A stretch of DNA of 26,791 nucleotides from Saccoglossus kowalevskii (GCF_000003605.2 NW_003158736.1:152943-179733); one strand, 5' to 3'. Numbered from the stretch's first letter, positions 10,034-21,640 are shown. Notes: generated from the letters alone by a model not told the origin. Translations and numbers: made by a program.

Positions 10034-13000
10034 CCTTTTGATATTTTCAATAAATTGCAAATCGGCTAAATGTTGACTAGTAATCTAAATGTTGGAACAC
10101 AGTGGCCATGATAAGCGATTCTTACAACGACTGCGATTTGTTCGTATAGGGAGTGAAGTGTGTATTTCATGGTCAATGTTTTGGGCGGCCAGCCCCGTAT
10201 GCCCTTTCTGTAAGAGTATCCGCCATGGATGTGAACGCCAACTGGGATGACCACTTAGGGAACAGCCGGCTAATTGAATCGTCTGTGTTGACAATTGGGA
10301 TCACATCGATTCGGATGGATGAGAAGCAACCTTTAAATTCAATATTGGGATGGGAATGAACGTGTCGTTGTATACCTCGAACTTGAGAGGGGAGCGACTT
10401 CCGTCATGCGCTGGGCCGCACACCGGCGAATTTGCGTTGCTTACTGCAAACCGCTTTAGGGAAATAAGGAAAGAGAGAAATTTGGTAACAGTGGCTGTTT
10501 CACCGGGATCCTTAAAACACAGAATCGCAGCGAATTTCTTCCGTACGTCATTTAACTGCTCACATTTTCAGTATTTTCAAAATAAAATCACAAACTCCCC
10601 TCCTGAACTCCGGAACCGGATAACACCCCTCCTTTCCACATAGCTTAGTATGTCGCGCGCCAAATGTTGTGAGACTAACTTGAAAATCACTGATCAAGCT
10701 CATCGGTACGACTTTCACTGGACCTAAGTTAAGATCCACAGAGCTCGACTGTCGAGAGTGTGGCGTATATAATGAAGAGAAAGGGCCTCGCGACCCGTAA
10801 GTGTCCATATAAGTACGGATCGAACTTGAAACTGAAAACATAACATAAATACCGCCAGTGTCGGGGGCAAGGGGGGAAGCTAGTACAGGTTACGGGAAAT
10901 ATAAAAAAGACATTTTCGGTTGTTACAGGAAATAAAAAGTTCCATATACAGTAAAAATAAGTTGTTGTTTTTTTGTGTTTTTTTTACAGATAAAGCAAAT
11001 TCCTCATTACATTTCACATTGTTACGCTAGTAATATATTTGATAATTTTAGTTTAAAAAATCAAAATTGGAAATTGCGTTCGAATTACGACATTTAATGT
11101 GGAAGTGCTTTATACGCTTACAAAAAATAAGATTTTTGTACAAAATACGGACGAATAAAATAGTTGATTACATTTTACATCTTGCCCATGTCTGCCAATT
11201 TACGTTTTTTACTTATTATTTATTATTACATTATTACGAAAATATAAACAATTGATTACAGCTCACGAAAATACCCCTTGCCGACCCTCAGTGTCGGGTG
11301 AAATAGGGTTGTGTTCTAAACATGGAAGGTACTAACAGAGCCTCCATGGTTCTGAATAAACCGTAAGCTACTCAGATTTGTACATGTTTATAAACATTGT
11401 TCATTTCTAACTTTATTACATAACATTACATGATCGGTAGACCAGTGTTCAAATCCAACCTCGGTTGAGCACCAAAAAAAAAGTCGACCCCGACCCTCAG
11501 AGAGTTTGTCACAGTCTCAATGGGGAGGCCAAACCTACTAACCGATATTTATTTATTTATTTATTTATTTACGAGAGTGGCTATGGGGGAACCAATGTTA
11601 AGGTCCACAGGTGTTCGATTCGACCGAGCCTGGTTGACACCAGAACAGGGCATTACTAGTAATAGAAAGATGGTCACACAGCCCTGTCATGTGTTATTAC
11701 CAAATATGAAATGGATTTCTCTGGCAAAATGTACTATATACTAGTATGTGTCAGTATTTGCAATTTCAATATACATGTAACAAAATCAAGTAAAACAACA
11801 GTGACATTCGATGTCCGGAACTGTTGCATGGTACAAAAATAGACAAAATACACAACACTTTCTTACGAACAAAACTGTAATCATCAAAAGATGCAGCAGA
11901 ATCACCACTATACACATAACACCATAAAGTGATGGGAACTGACGGTCTTAGACATGCTCTGAATTGAAAACTAATTAGTCGTTTATGCGGCATACACTTG
12001 TCCCCACAAATACACGTGCTTTAACAAATTAATTTATATTATTTTTGAGGAAGTCGAAAGTAGAACAATACTTTGATTCAACCTATTATCCAAACTTTCA
12101 CATGTTGCTTCGTACAATACACAGTAAAAGACTATTAAACTTCCCATTAAACTTCCCATTAGAAGACAATGTACTTACAAACTTTAAATGTTATTTTACA
12201 CATAAAAGCAATGAGTTAAATTTTTCAGCGCCAATTTGTTACTTCATGCCCACAATTGGTGTGAATTTGTTCACATTTTGTGCATTTTTCACTGAATTCA
12301 GTCTTAATTTTGAACCAAACAGGCTAAATACGACATATGTAGTTTATGATTGAAAAATGTTCGTCAACATTTTATGTCGAAAAGAGCAGACCATACATCA
12401 AACTATTTTGATGATGGTGACTGAAGTTGACTTTAACGCTCAAAGTATCCACAAATTTACCCAAATTGAAAATAGATTTGTCTAGTTATAAAAATCAAAT
12501 AGTCATTGTAACGGCATCAACACAAATGTCGACAATCACAAAAATGAAGCCGATTCAGTCCGGCATTTCAGAACAAGCTGGTTTTTGCAACTTAGGCCAA
12601 TCTGTTTAAAATTTAAAAGGTGTAAGCTCCACTCTTAAATTTATATATATTATTACTATTTTTCTTTATTTATGACTATTTTTTTTTATTTTACTTGCTG
12701 TTATTAAGTTGTTTTCTATATCGTACCTGTAGCCTTAACTACCGGGATACAGTATTATAATAAAAAACACTTGACAGCAAGTAAAACAAAAACTAGTCTT
12801 GAAAAAACAATAACAATAATAATATATATTATTATAATTGATTGCTAAATATTGTATCAAACAATACAATTATATGACTAAATTCTAATTGTGGCATATA
12901 TTCCTCGTAAAGTTATTTTCCCAAATGGAAATGGGTAGAAATGACACATATTGCTAAACTAGAATGTTATTCGAGTCTCCTGGCTACGGATAGCCCCGAA

Positions 13001-13740
13001 AGTGATATCATTTTAAAACCATTAAACACGTTGAATGTAATAGCAACGAGCATTTGTTTATTTCACTTCACACGAATATAACTTACTAGTAATTACAAAA
13101 TTAAGCTGTTACCGTGTTAGTACTCGTCATAAGCACATTTTCGAGATGTCCGGCATAAATGTTACTCGACAGTGACGATGATGACCATTGCACACGTTGT
13201 TGTTTTAGCAGTGATGCAAACCACTTGACGCATCGCAAATCCGCGCGCCCTGTTAGCTCAACTCTAATATTCTGACCCGGCAGGCAAAACCGAGAATCGA
13301 GTAAATCATTACGTCACTCTTACATATCAAAGACATAACTATTTTACAAACAGGGGTGTCAATCAAGAATTTGATGGGCTCTGAAATTTCAAGAAAGGGT
13401 CTGAATACCACGTCACATATGTATTTTAAAAAAACAATACGCAAGCTATACTAAATTGTAAACTACACTAACATTAACTGGCCATACATAATTCTGATTA
13501 GTGGTATTCCTCATGTGATTATATTGTGTTCAAGTCTTCTAGAGGGGGCTATAACATTTACCCGAGACAAGATTTACAAAGTAGTATCTTTAAATTATAC
13601 ATGTCAGTAATGTTATCGAAGAGAAATGAATGATTATTGTTACGCTAGGTAATGCATTATCAACACTTTAAATTTAAGTTATATAAAGACTATATTTTAA
13701 TAGTTTCTCATATTGTTGCCAACATTTTTTTTTTATTTAA
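10034..13740. other. Non-coding stretch
   Basis: AT-rich sequence without a recognised gene. The largest open frame (97 codons, 10350-10643, plus) has slightly richer codons but no recognisable motif. A G-rich patch lies at 10860-10877 and AT-rich low-complexity sequence at 12640-12850. A 12-bp tandem duplication ATTAAACTTCCC is present at 12134-12157. Confidence 0.7.
11546..11571 (+). repeat. TTTA microsatellite
   Basis: About six tandem ATTT units in an otherwise mixed sequence. Confidence 0.9.
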
Positions 13741-13746
13741 GACCTT

Positions 13747-13785
13747 TGACTCACTTTGATGACGTAATTCACTCACTGTGATTGG
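13747..13785. promoter_or_regulatory. AP-1, CRE-like and inverted CCAAT motifs clustered in 39 bp
   Basis: TGACTCA at 13747-13753 (exact AP-1), TGACGTAA at 13760-13767 (ATF/CREB-like) and ATTGG at 13781-13785 (CCAAT box on the minus strand). The combination is promoter- or enhancer-like. No adjacent gene is recognised apart from the unknown frame at 13890-14207, which lies downstream of its own stop in that direction. Confidence 0.35.
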
Positions 13786-13889
13786 CTGGTATTTTGTGAC
13801 ATCCATTCTGTTCTGCGTAGTCTGTCGCGAATGATTATGCCACGAAACATTACGATGTTCAATCTACTGAATGAGCTTAGCAATGCGTC

Positions 13890-14207
13890 TTAATTCGAGT
13901 AACATAGAGGAGAGAAGAAAGTGGCAACACAGAGAATCACCGAGGTCGTTAGGAATATTTTTCCCCCGCAAAGGCTTGGCGTGTGAAAGGACGCCGCCTC
14001 ACGATGGTTCCTGTTAAAGACTACGTTGATGGCGCTCTTCATCAGGACTAACCTTCGTTGGAGGTCGGGTAGCAGACGACACAACATGGACACATCGTTC
14101 AGCGTGACATTATCCCGAGACGTTACTGACACACCCTTAGATAGACGCACCTTCTTATTACAATTGTACATTGTTTCTTTCATGGACGTACGTGTTAGTA
14201 CGTTCAT
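13890..14207 (-). CDS. Hypothetical 105-codon open frame with coding-like codon use
   Basis: Complete frame on the minus strand from ATG to TAA; the product is not recognised. The middle part, around RDNVTLNDVSMLCRLLPDLQ and the Leu/Arg-rich sequence after it, uses codons with about three quarters G or C in third position over 34 codons, well above the AT-rich surroundings. That is a hint of a genuine exon or of a retroposed coding fragment. It contains a possible amphipathic helix (LLPDLQRRLVLM) but no catalytic motif. A donor-like AAG/GTTAGT falls inside it (14047-14052 on the plus strand), so the real exon may end there. The first codons overlap a palindrome at 14181-14208, so the true start may be further in. 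This could be an exon of a larger minus-strand gene, a transposon fragment, or chance. Confidence 0.2.
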   Translation of the reverse strand: MNVLTRTSMKETMYNCNKKVRLSKGVSVTSRDNVTLNDVSMLCRLLPDLQRRLVLMKSAINVVFNRNHREAASFHTPSLCGGKIFLTTSVILCVATFFSPLCYSN

Positions 14208-14208
14208 G
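14181..14208. repeat. 11-bp hairpin, 6-base loop
   Basis: CATGGACGTAC at 14181-14191 pairs with GTACGTTCATG at 14198-14208, with a single G-T wobble. The flanks repeat TTTCTT on both sides. Confidence 0.8.
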
Positions 14209-14952
14209 TTTCTTCTAACATATCATGTAAACCATTATTACTAGAAAAAAGGTCGACATTGCTGTCTGGAATAAAAATGATGTCTGCAAACTTAAAGAAA
14301 ATGAAACTAACATTGTTTAAACTATCATAGTTCTCTCATGAAAGACTCACAGATTCAATGTACAAAATGAACGTGTGAAACTGCGTTCCAAGATTCATTT
14401 TGGGGTACAAAATTTTGTCGTCATGTTGGACATCAGCAGACGCAGTCTTACGATCTTCCTACTGAAACGATGAAAATTTTCTACAACAACTTAGTATTTA
14501 ACCTACAGAAATTATGACAATGTAAACTATAAATACTAATTTAACAATGCGTTGTACAAAAATACAATTTCATCCGATTATTCAGCAATTTTCCAGAACT
14601 ATTATGACAAAGACAGACAAAATGTATGACGTCGATAACCTCAACGTTATTTTCTAAAGTTACGATTGAAACTAGTTATGATAATCGCAGCTCCACATTA
14701 AAATACCCAAACAATAACGTAGTAACGAATATAAAATCCAATGGCCAATTTCGATTCACATACGGCAAATCTGTCAATAAAAAAAAAATTATCGGTAGTT
14801 TCATTTTTTTCTCGAGAAACCTCAAGTACCACACAACATTCGCACAGAAGTCGGCGATGTTTCTACGTCGATCTTTCAGCTTAATAATGAGCTGTAATTC
14901 TGCAATTTAGTTGACACACATGGAAAGCGAACGAATATATGAATATAAGTGA

Positions 14953-14991
14953 TGACGTCATAGTGCTTGGACATGCATCGAAGTGACGTCA
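14953..14991. promoter_or_regulatory. Pair of perfect CRE palindromes
   Basis: TGACGTCA occurs at 14953-14960 and again at 14984-14991, 31 bp apart start to start, close to three helical turns, so bound CREB/ATF dimers would face the same side. A third exact copy is at 25898-25905. Confidence 0.45.
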
Positions 14992-15150
14992 GTGGGTAAT
15001 TAGAGTTTACTATCGGCGTTCTTCTAGTAACCATGTGTAAACCGACATTTGTATCTGTCGGTACAAACTGTACTTCAAGTAAGTTAATAAATCACGGGAC
15101 TGTGACCGGCATTTACTTGTCCACCCTGTATTCGTTCGGTAAATTGTGAC

Positions 15151-15239
15151 TTAAAGCGTGGTGGTCGTCGCGCAGTGCGTGTTCGAATTTCATGTAAATA
15201 AACAATGTAAATATCGAACAGGCCGCGGCCACTCTTTAA
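15151..15239 (-). mobile_element. Short TIR element, copy 1 (internally deleted, inverted)
   Basis: Bounded by TTAAAGCGTGG and, inverted, TTAAAGAGTGG. Its reverse complement matches the copy at 21284-21417 over about 58 bases with roughly four mismatches, including an exact 27-base run around ATTGTTTATTTACATG. It also shares CTGTTCGATAT near the other end. It is about 45 bp shorter, lacking the middle. With no coding capacity it behaves like a MITE or a relic of one. Confidence 0.65.
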
Positions 15240-15297
15240 TTGCACTCGTGAACAATTCTCCGTACGACCACAGATGAATAAGTAATATGTTTGCACT

Positions 15298-15320
15298 CCA
15301 TCTCCACACAGAGGAGATGG
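15298..15320. repeat. 8-bp perfect hairpin, 7-base loop
   Basis: CCATCTCC at 15298-15305 and GGAGATGG at 15313-15320, followed by GGAGGAGG. A B-box-like GGTTCGAGTC lies just downstream, but no tRNA folds here. Confidence 0.75.
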
Positions 15321-15960
15321 AGGAGGAGGTGCCGTACGCGAGCGCCGGTTCGAGTCACGCACGCAGTACGTATTTACTATAATTAGACATAGTCTTTACC
15401 TTGCCGTTTATTCGGTGTTATTTGCTTACTCCACACAGAGGATGTTTCCTCCCACCATGTTTCAAGTACATCCTGAGAGAAAACGTGCTCTGTGTGGAGA
15501 GTGCTATAATCCCTGAGGATCGCTTGACAAAACTTGATTTTAATAGATGGCGCCCTCTGGAGACCAGGACGTTAACCCCCATCTTTTTTTTGAAATTTGC
15601 AAGTCGGCATATAGCGTGTACTCTATGCTGTTAGTGCCCACATGTCGGTGATGGCCGTTACAAACAGGAAATGATTTATATTAAATATAAAAATCGAGGT
15701 AAAAATCGTTAATTACAGCTTAAATAAATAACACATAACTCAAACAGATTAGATTTATACTTATACAACACGCTTTTAAATTATAAATAGTTTTTGTTTA
15801 CATCTTATAGCGCTTAATAAACAATAAACAAGTATAATTTAAAAATTGAATTTTATGTTGTTGTTTGACACTGCAATTTAATCACCAAATTGGATTAGAT
15901 TAACTAAAAATGCTGCTTTTGAGACACACTGTATAGTATTTGTTCAATGATAAATATATG

Positions 15961-15974
15961 CTACGCATGCGTAG
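15961..15974. repeat. 14-bp perfect palindrome
   Basis: CTACGCATGCGTAG, followed about 30 bp later by a related GCGCGTGCGTAGTAG. The core resembles NRF-1-type GCGCATGCGC sites but is not an exact match. Confidence 0.7.
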
Positions 15975-16178
15975 TGAGTATTGTACACACCAAACTAATC
16001 AGTGCGCGTGCGTAGTAGAGAATTCAATTGTTTCATCGAACGATCGAGTGTCAAACGACGATATTCAAATTTACATGTTTTCGAACATAGGTTCGAAATC
16101 CATAATTCGCTACCATGCCGCCCTCTATAGTTATCCGAGATTCAAACTCATTACTTATAAATCGATTACTGATAGCCG

Positions 16179-16212
16179 CGGAGTGGCTAATTAAATGGAG
16201 GTAGCCACGCCG
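16179..16212. repeat. 11-bp inverted repeat, 12-base loop
   Basis: CGGAGTGGCTA at 16179-16189 pairs with TAGCCACGCCG at 16202-16212 with one mismatch. A separate perfect 7-bp inverted repeat, TTCGAAC-ATAG-GTTCGAA, is at 16080-16097. Confidence 0.75.
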
Positions 16213-19200
16213 TGTGTTCTTAAGATGGATTAATCCGGAATGGTAATAAGCAATTAGTTAGCGATCTATTGAATTGGGGCGTTCGAAATGTCGCACTGTC
16301 GCACGTGGTATCACCACTCTGTAATGATGACATTTCCGCCCTGTACGCGTGTCACACTTTGTTCCACTAAACGCACAATATATCGAACGACCAATAACGC
16401 ACATGGTGCCAATCTTCTCCACAGCGCGTATCCGTGCAAACCAAAGCGTTAGCATATGTGTTACCGTCGGATCCTCTATTGGTCTTTTTTTTATATTACA
16501 CCCATACCTTTTCCGTCGTGATAAAAGCCGCGTTTAACTTAATAACAAGTTCCAGGTACTGTTAACACATGTAAAAGACACATTTCCGGTGCATTTCCGA
16601 CCTTCTGCGTCCCTGTCAAATCTCCAGTAGCAACCACCGCTTGACAGATGATGAAGTTCTTCTCAGTAATATATTACAAACAAATCTCTCCGGAAATTAT
16701 ATATTAATCGTTTCAATCCCTTCCCGATGCTACTTGCTTTTGCTAGATTAGAAGCCTCGAGGTTTTGACAAACAGGGTTTTAAAAATTGACGCACGGTGG
16801 TTATTGTTATTTCATTTTCAAAAGATTAATGACTAGAGTGCTGATTTTTTAACTGGATTGACATGTCCGGTTTATGATATTCAATGATACAATTTGTCCA
16901 CTTTTCTTCAAAAACAAAAATCTTTGTAAATCGGATATATCGCTTGAAACGTGACGTCTAAAGATCGCTCCATGTTGCGGTAATATTTGTTGTAGTGTGC
17001 TAAGTAAGACAACGATATAGTCCGTATGCTGGTACGTCGAATACAGTATATTGCGAAAACATCATCGCGTGCCGTGACGGTCTAGATGCGTGATGAGAAA
17101 TATATTGACGGGTCGGTCCTCGAGGTTTTGTCAAAAATCCTTAATTTCGTCGATGACCATTTCATCGAAAGTCCAAATAAAGGTAGATTCATTCTCAGAC
17201 CTCCCGATTTACCATTGCCACCGACGAACCCTATGTTTAAGTTCATTACGACACTGTCAAGGCCTCAGAAAAACGCTTTTGGCGCAATAAGAAGTCGAAT
17301 AAGTGTGATCGGATTTTGTTCTTCACATATCATAAAGTAAATAGAGCGTATTTTTTAATAATAATAAATAAAATTAAACAAGTGGTTTGATAAAAAAATC
17401 GGTTCGTCTACAGAAGGAGGCGGAAATGTAATGTGTAATGGAAAGTTGGACTGTAGTTATAAAAACAGGGAAATGGACTATTTTGTAGACATTACTACAG
17501 ACTTTATCTCGATTTTCGATGAACGATTATTCGATAAACGCAGCACGCCAAAATAGGACGTGCTCCCCGGCATTCACTTTCTGAAACGAATAGATTGGTA
17601 CATAACGTATGTATTTTACAATGAACGACTCGCGACCTTGGTTGCATGATTCAGTTCATAATCGTTCATCACGCAAGATAGTCAGCAAAAAAAGGATGAA
17701 TATCATTTAATATGGAGAAAGTAACAATTCAGTAAATAAAATTATTTCCACCCCCGATAATAAATCAGGCGTGACGGTTCAGCCCCTGCGATGTGCTGAT
17801 CATTCAATTGCAATACAGTAATCGCTGGTTCTGACGTGAAACGGACTACTAGTATTCTGTTGCGCCCTCTAGCATGCAGAAGCACCACGTGTAACGTGAC
17901 AGTACGCTTTATTTTGATCTGACTCCGCGTAAGCAGGATAGATCAGCCATGGTAATTTCGCGACAAAAAGGCCTTATCATACAAAACAACACAATTGCCA
18001 CGGCGCAATTACGTTTCTTTATCTGTCGAGATACCCTTAGAAGGCTTCTTATTAATTTCAGAAACTGGACCTATTTAATAATTGAAGCTCTGTTCTTGCG
18101 ATTCTGACGTGAATTGAAACAGAACAAAAGCAACACATATTACTCGAGGTAGCAGAAAACATAAATGGGACAGACAAAAGACTACGTATATTCGTTCTGG
18201 TTGTCCCCATCATTAAACATTAGCACAAATGTAGCAGGATATTATCAGAATCCTATGTGATGTTTAGCCCTTCGCGAAATCCCGTGGACGGAACTATGGG
18301 GGCGTTGCTATTCAAAATAAGAGTGCTAACAGTATATATAAGATATTCATAGTTATCAATTGCCGAAAAATGAAAGAGTTTTCGGTCTAATAACGGTGAA
18401 ATATACAGGTTTACTGTATCTCGTGACAGAGATGACGCCTGTATGCTGACTGCAGATTATGGTCGCCTTAGCTCTAGGTCCGTTATACACTAATCAGGTC
18501 TTTTCGCAGGACATTAATCTCTCTCTTGAGCGACTTCATAAATATTATTTTGGCCCTGAAAATTATTATTAATATTTGAACGTGCTTGGTTCAATAACAA
18601 CAGATAAACGAGACGTGAATAGATACAGCTTAAGGCACCGGTTTGTGCCACTTCGGATCAGGATCGGGAGATTTGTATCAGAGTTTGCTCCAAGTGATAT
18701 ATAGGATCTCGTGTTAGGGAACAAGGCGTACGTTAACAAACCACTCAAGTAAAGTAGCCTCAAGTAAACATCACGAATATGGTTATTAGTAAATCAAATA
18801 AATATTTTAAAACGATAGGATTGTGATTTATGAATACTAACAGATATTCACAGTGCTGTAGAGTTCGACTCTGAGATCGCTTCAAAACACGAAGAGAATA
18901 ATAATAATTTTTGGAAGTTACGTTATTAATCACTATTTACTGTTTGATACCTGGCAACAGTCACTAATCCGAGTAATTCTAAAGTTGTGGTCATGAGAAA
19001 TCTTGCACAAAACACTGTTCAGTGTGTGGGGTGAAATATGAAAGAAAATCGGTGGTGGAGAACAAAAAAATCGTGGTTTTGAAACAATTTACAGAAAATA
19101 AAAATAAATTAGTGACCCTAAAGTCAGTATGACTGGGATCTTAATTTATGATACGCAAAATGGGTAAATTTTGGATATTTGTATTCATGAGTATAGGTTT

Positions 19201-20988
19201 CTCCCTTGAACAATTCTAACTGTATTTAACTGTTTTATTTTAACACAGGGCGTTGATTTTTATCCGAGTTGAGGCGTGGAAGGTTACCACTACGCGGTTA
19301 AATGGGCTCGTTTTGCAACCAGTATCTCTCGTAATGTAATTGTGTTTCTTGTCCGTGTACGTCGACCGCCCTCAACGGTATTCTGGGGACTTGTGGTGTC
19401 ACATCGTATACACTGCACGGGTTGTAAATCACATCAAAAAGTGACATACTGCCGGTAGTAGTACAAAAGTCCTAGCGCCCTCATATAAACCATTATTCAC
19501 GTGATTATGGAGGTGTATCGAACTGGAAAAAAATCCTGGAAACAATTCTGCACGCCCAAATCTCAGTAAGGGAAAAGTATTTGACTAAGTCAGTGCGCAA
19601 AATAAAAAAAAAATACAGCAGATTCATCATGTAAAAAAAGCTCAAAACTGTATGTATTCTGTACAGTTATTGAAACATTGACATCGATTTTCTAATACTC
19701 CTTTAGTTGATTCTACTCTCGCAATGGTGTCGTTCATGCCATCTCAGTATGAATTCAGCCAAATTTTGGGTACCCAATCTTGAAAATGTGGCTTCAATTA
19801 TGCCCATAAACAATAAGTACTAGTATCAAGAAATGTCGTCTCAAGCAACGGTCACGAGTCATTGAACTCACTATCTCATCACAACTGACAAGATAACGTC
19901 TTGGCTGAACCCGCCAAAGCCAAATATGACAAACACAAGGATATCGTTAGAGCGATTGTTAACAATGCCGAACCATGTACATAACGCGTTTCACAAAAAA
20001 AAAACATTACTCATCCATCATGAAACGCCAAGTTGGTTGATTGAATTGAGACGATGTTGTCCAGGTTTCCACAAGCCATCGTCGCGACATCGCCGTTGCC
20101 AGGTGACCGAGGACATTGCGCGATAATGTCATTAGGGCACAATCGAACGAAATGAACTCACGGGCGTGGAACTCAAATCTCTATTACATCTGTCAATAAT
20201 CGATAAAAAGTATCGATCTCCTAGTTTGTTGTTAATGTTGTTGGCGATAGTTCATAATTATCAATTGTCCAAATTCAAATTGATGTCGCGTACTTTGATA
20301 CGAAATGTGATTGAACCTGGACGACCCGCTCGTTGAATAAAGAACACCTTGACTCTGCCATGTACATGTCGAAATTTAAGTTTCCATTAGATAGAGTTCC
20401 TAATTTTAATCCGAGGGCAGAAGATTTTTTTTTGGCAAATAGTTTACAAGAGCAAGAAAATAAAGGAAGAAGAAGAATATTTTGACTGTGTTTTCCCTTC
20501 CCTTGTGTTACGATCCCATGCTCTCCTTCACAGTATGTCCATGCGTCCCAAATTTAAAACGGATGGTCGTGAAAGGACACTGACCTGGTATACTTCTTTC
20601 TAGTGCGCATGTGTGTGATTGTTTTTGTTCAAGTATGAAACCATGCGCGAATTTAGCTTGGTTGCAACTTTCAAATTAAGTCAACATTGTTGCTGCCATT
20701 TAATGCTTTTGGATGTTTGTACTTGCCCGTCAAGTCATGGTCAGAGTAAACATAGTACTGCTATGATCGTGTTTGTCTAAATGTACTTATACTGTCAATT
20801 AACTTTTAACTGTCGTCAGGTATGTTCATGACTGAAACAATGTAAGCTAGTAACACTAATTAGTTTCGAAGTGGAGTAGCAATGCATCACAATCACATGC
20901 CGCATTTATTGTGGTCACGTGACACGGAGATTGGCAATCTTGGATAACATGTAAGGCGAGAACGACCAACAATGCTTTTGATTTTTGA
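16213..20988. other. Long non-coding stretch
   Basis: No recognised gene. Open frames are below 85 codons and match no family I know. Points of note are GCGCCCTC at 17862 and 19475, and a duplicated CTCAAGTAAA at 18744 and 18759. The 84-codon frame at 17086-17340 (plus) has a proline-rich middle but no supporting codon bias that I can establish. Confidence 0.65.
18744..18770 (+). promoter_or_regulatory. Duplicated CTCAAGTAAA with a forkhead core
   Basis: CTCAAGTAAA at 18744-18753 and 18759-18768. The second runs into GTAAACA (18764-18770), a standard forkhead core, and CAAGTA resembles NK2-class homeodomain sites. Function is inferred only. Confidence 0.25.
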
Positions 20989-21192
20989 ATGCATAGTCTC
21001 AATGCACCTCCCTGTGGTGATCGTGAGATTTCGAAGATGAACCACGTGCCTGTGGATCTCCCATCGGAGTCACAATTGGTTGGGTTTGATGAACGCAATG
21101 GCGAAACGCTGAAGCTCAAACTGGACAAGGGCACCAATGCTGTTTACTGCCAAGTCCTGGACTCCAAAAAAACCATTCTTTACTTTTGTTAG
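20989..21192 (+). CDS. Hypothetical 67-codon open frame with coding-like 3' half
   Basis: The likely translated part starts at the ATG at 21037 (MNHVPVDLPSESQLVGFDER onward) and ends at the TAG near 21190. From that ATG to about 21165, 27 of 43 codons end in G or C, distinctly above the surrounding AT-rich DNA, and the peptide has an even, soluble-protein composition (Asp, Glu, Lys, Leu). I do not recognise the family. It could be a genuine exon of an unseen gene, a retroposed fragment or a transposon relic. It sits about 90 bp upstream of the TIR element pair at 21284-21640, which makes a mobile origin plausible. Confidence 0.22.
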   Translation: MHSLNAPPCGDREISKMNHVPVDLPSESQLVGFDERNGETLKLKLDKGTNAVYCQVLDSKKTILYFC

Positions 21193-21283
21193 CTCACTTC
21201 AAAAGTTAACGGGGTATTCACTTGTTAAACATTTTTTGACAGACAAAAACGACAAGCTGATCGCTGTGCCATAAGTACACAAA

Positions 21284-21417
21284 TTAAAGGACGGTGGTCG
21301 TCGTGCCGCGTCCTGTTCGATATGGGACTCATAGCGACGTACACAACACGTGTAAAATACATTGTTTATTTACATGAAATTCGAGCACGCGCTGCGCGAC
21401 GACCGCCGCGCTTTAAA
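21284..21417 (+). mobile_element. Short TIR element, copy 2 (fullest copy)
   Basis: About 134 bp. The left end TTAAAGGACGGTGGTCGTCG and the right end, inverted TTTAAAGCGCGGCGGTCGTC, form imperfect terminal inverted repeats of about 28 bp. No coding capacity. It shares its right half with the copy at 15151-15239 at high identity. The outermost TTAAAG/CTTTAA may include a target-site duplication of TTAA or TTAAA type, but the edge cannot be fixed from so few copies. Confidence 0.7.
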
Positions 21418-21511
21418 TTTGATTTAACGAACTCGCAAATATTTCCGTTTTCACGAACATGCCAGAAAAAGTGTTAGTTTTGCGATTTAGTTTCATAAAG
21501 AAAAAAAAATG

Positions 21512-21640
21512 TTAAATCGCAGTGATTGTTGCTCCGTGTCGTATTAAATATGGGTCCCCTGTGACGTATACACAACGCGTGTTGAATACTTTGTTTGTTC
21601 ACGCGAGATTCGAGTGCGCACTGCGTGCACGCAACCACAG
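21512..21640 (+). mobile_element. Short TIR element, copy 3 (diverged)
   Basis: Begins TTAAATCGCAGTGATTGTTG and runs in the same order as copy 2: ATATGGG, then GACGTA and CACAACGCGTG, then GATTCGAGTGCGCACTGCG. It lies 228 bp after copy 2 in the same orientation. More mutated than the other two; its right end is uncertain. Confidence 0.55.

Noticed and set aside
15340-15362. tRNA gene or tRNA-derived SINE (GGTTCGAGTC B box; similar at 11448 and 16090)
   Set aside because: No A box at the right distance and no pairing T-arm or acceptor stem at any of the three places.
15084-15362. Minus-strand 92-codon open frame
   Set aside because: It runs through the TIR element and its residues come from the repeat; no coding character outside it.
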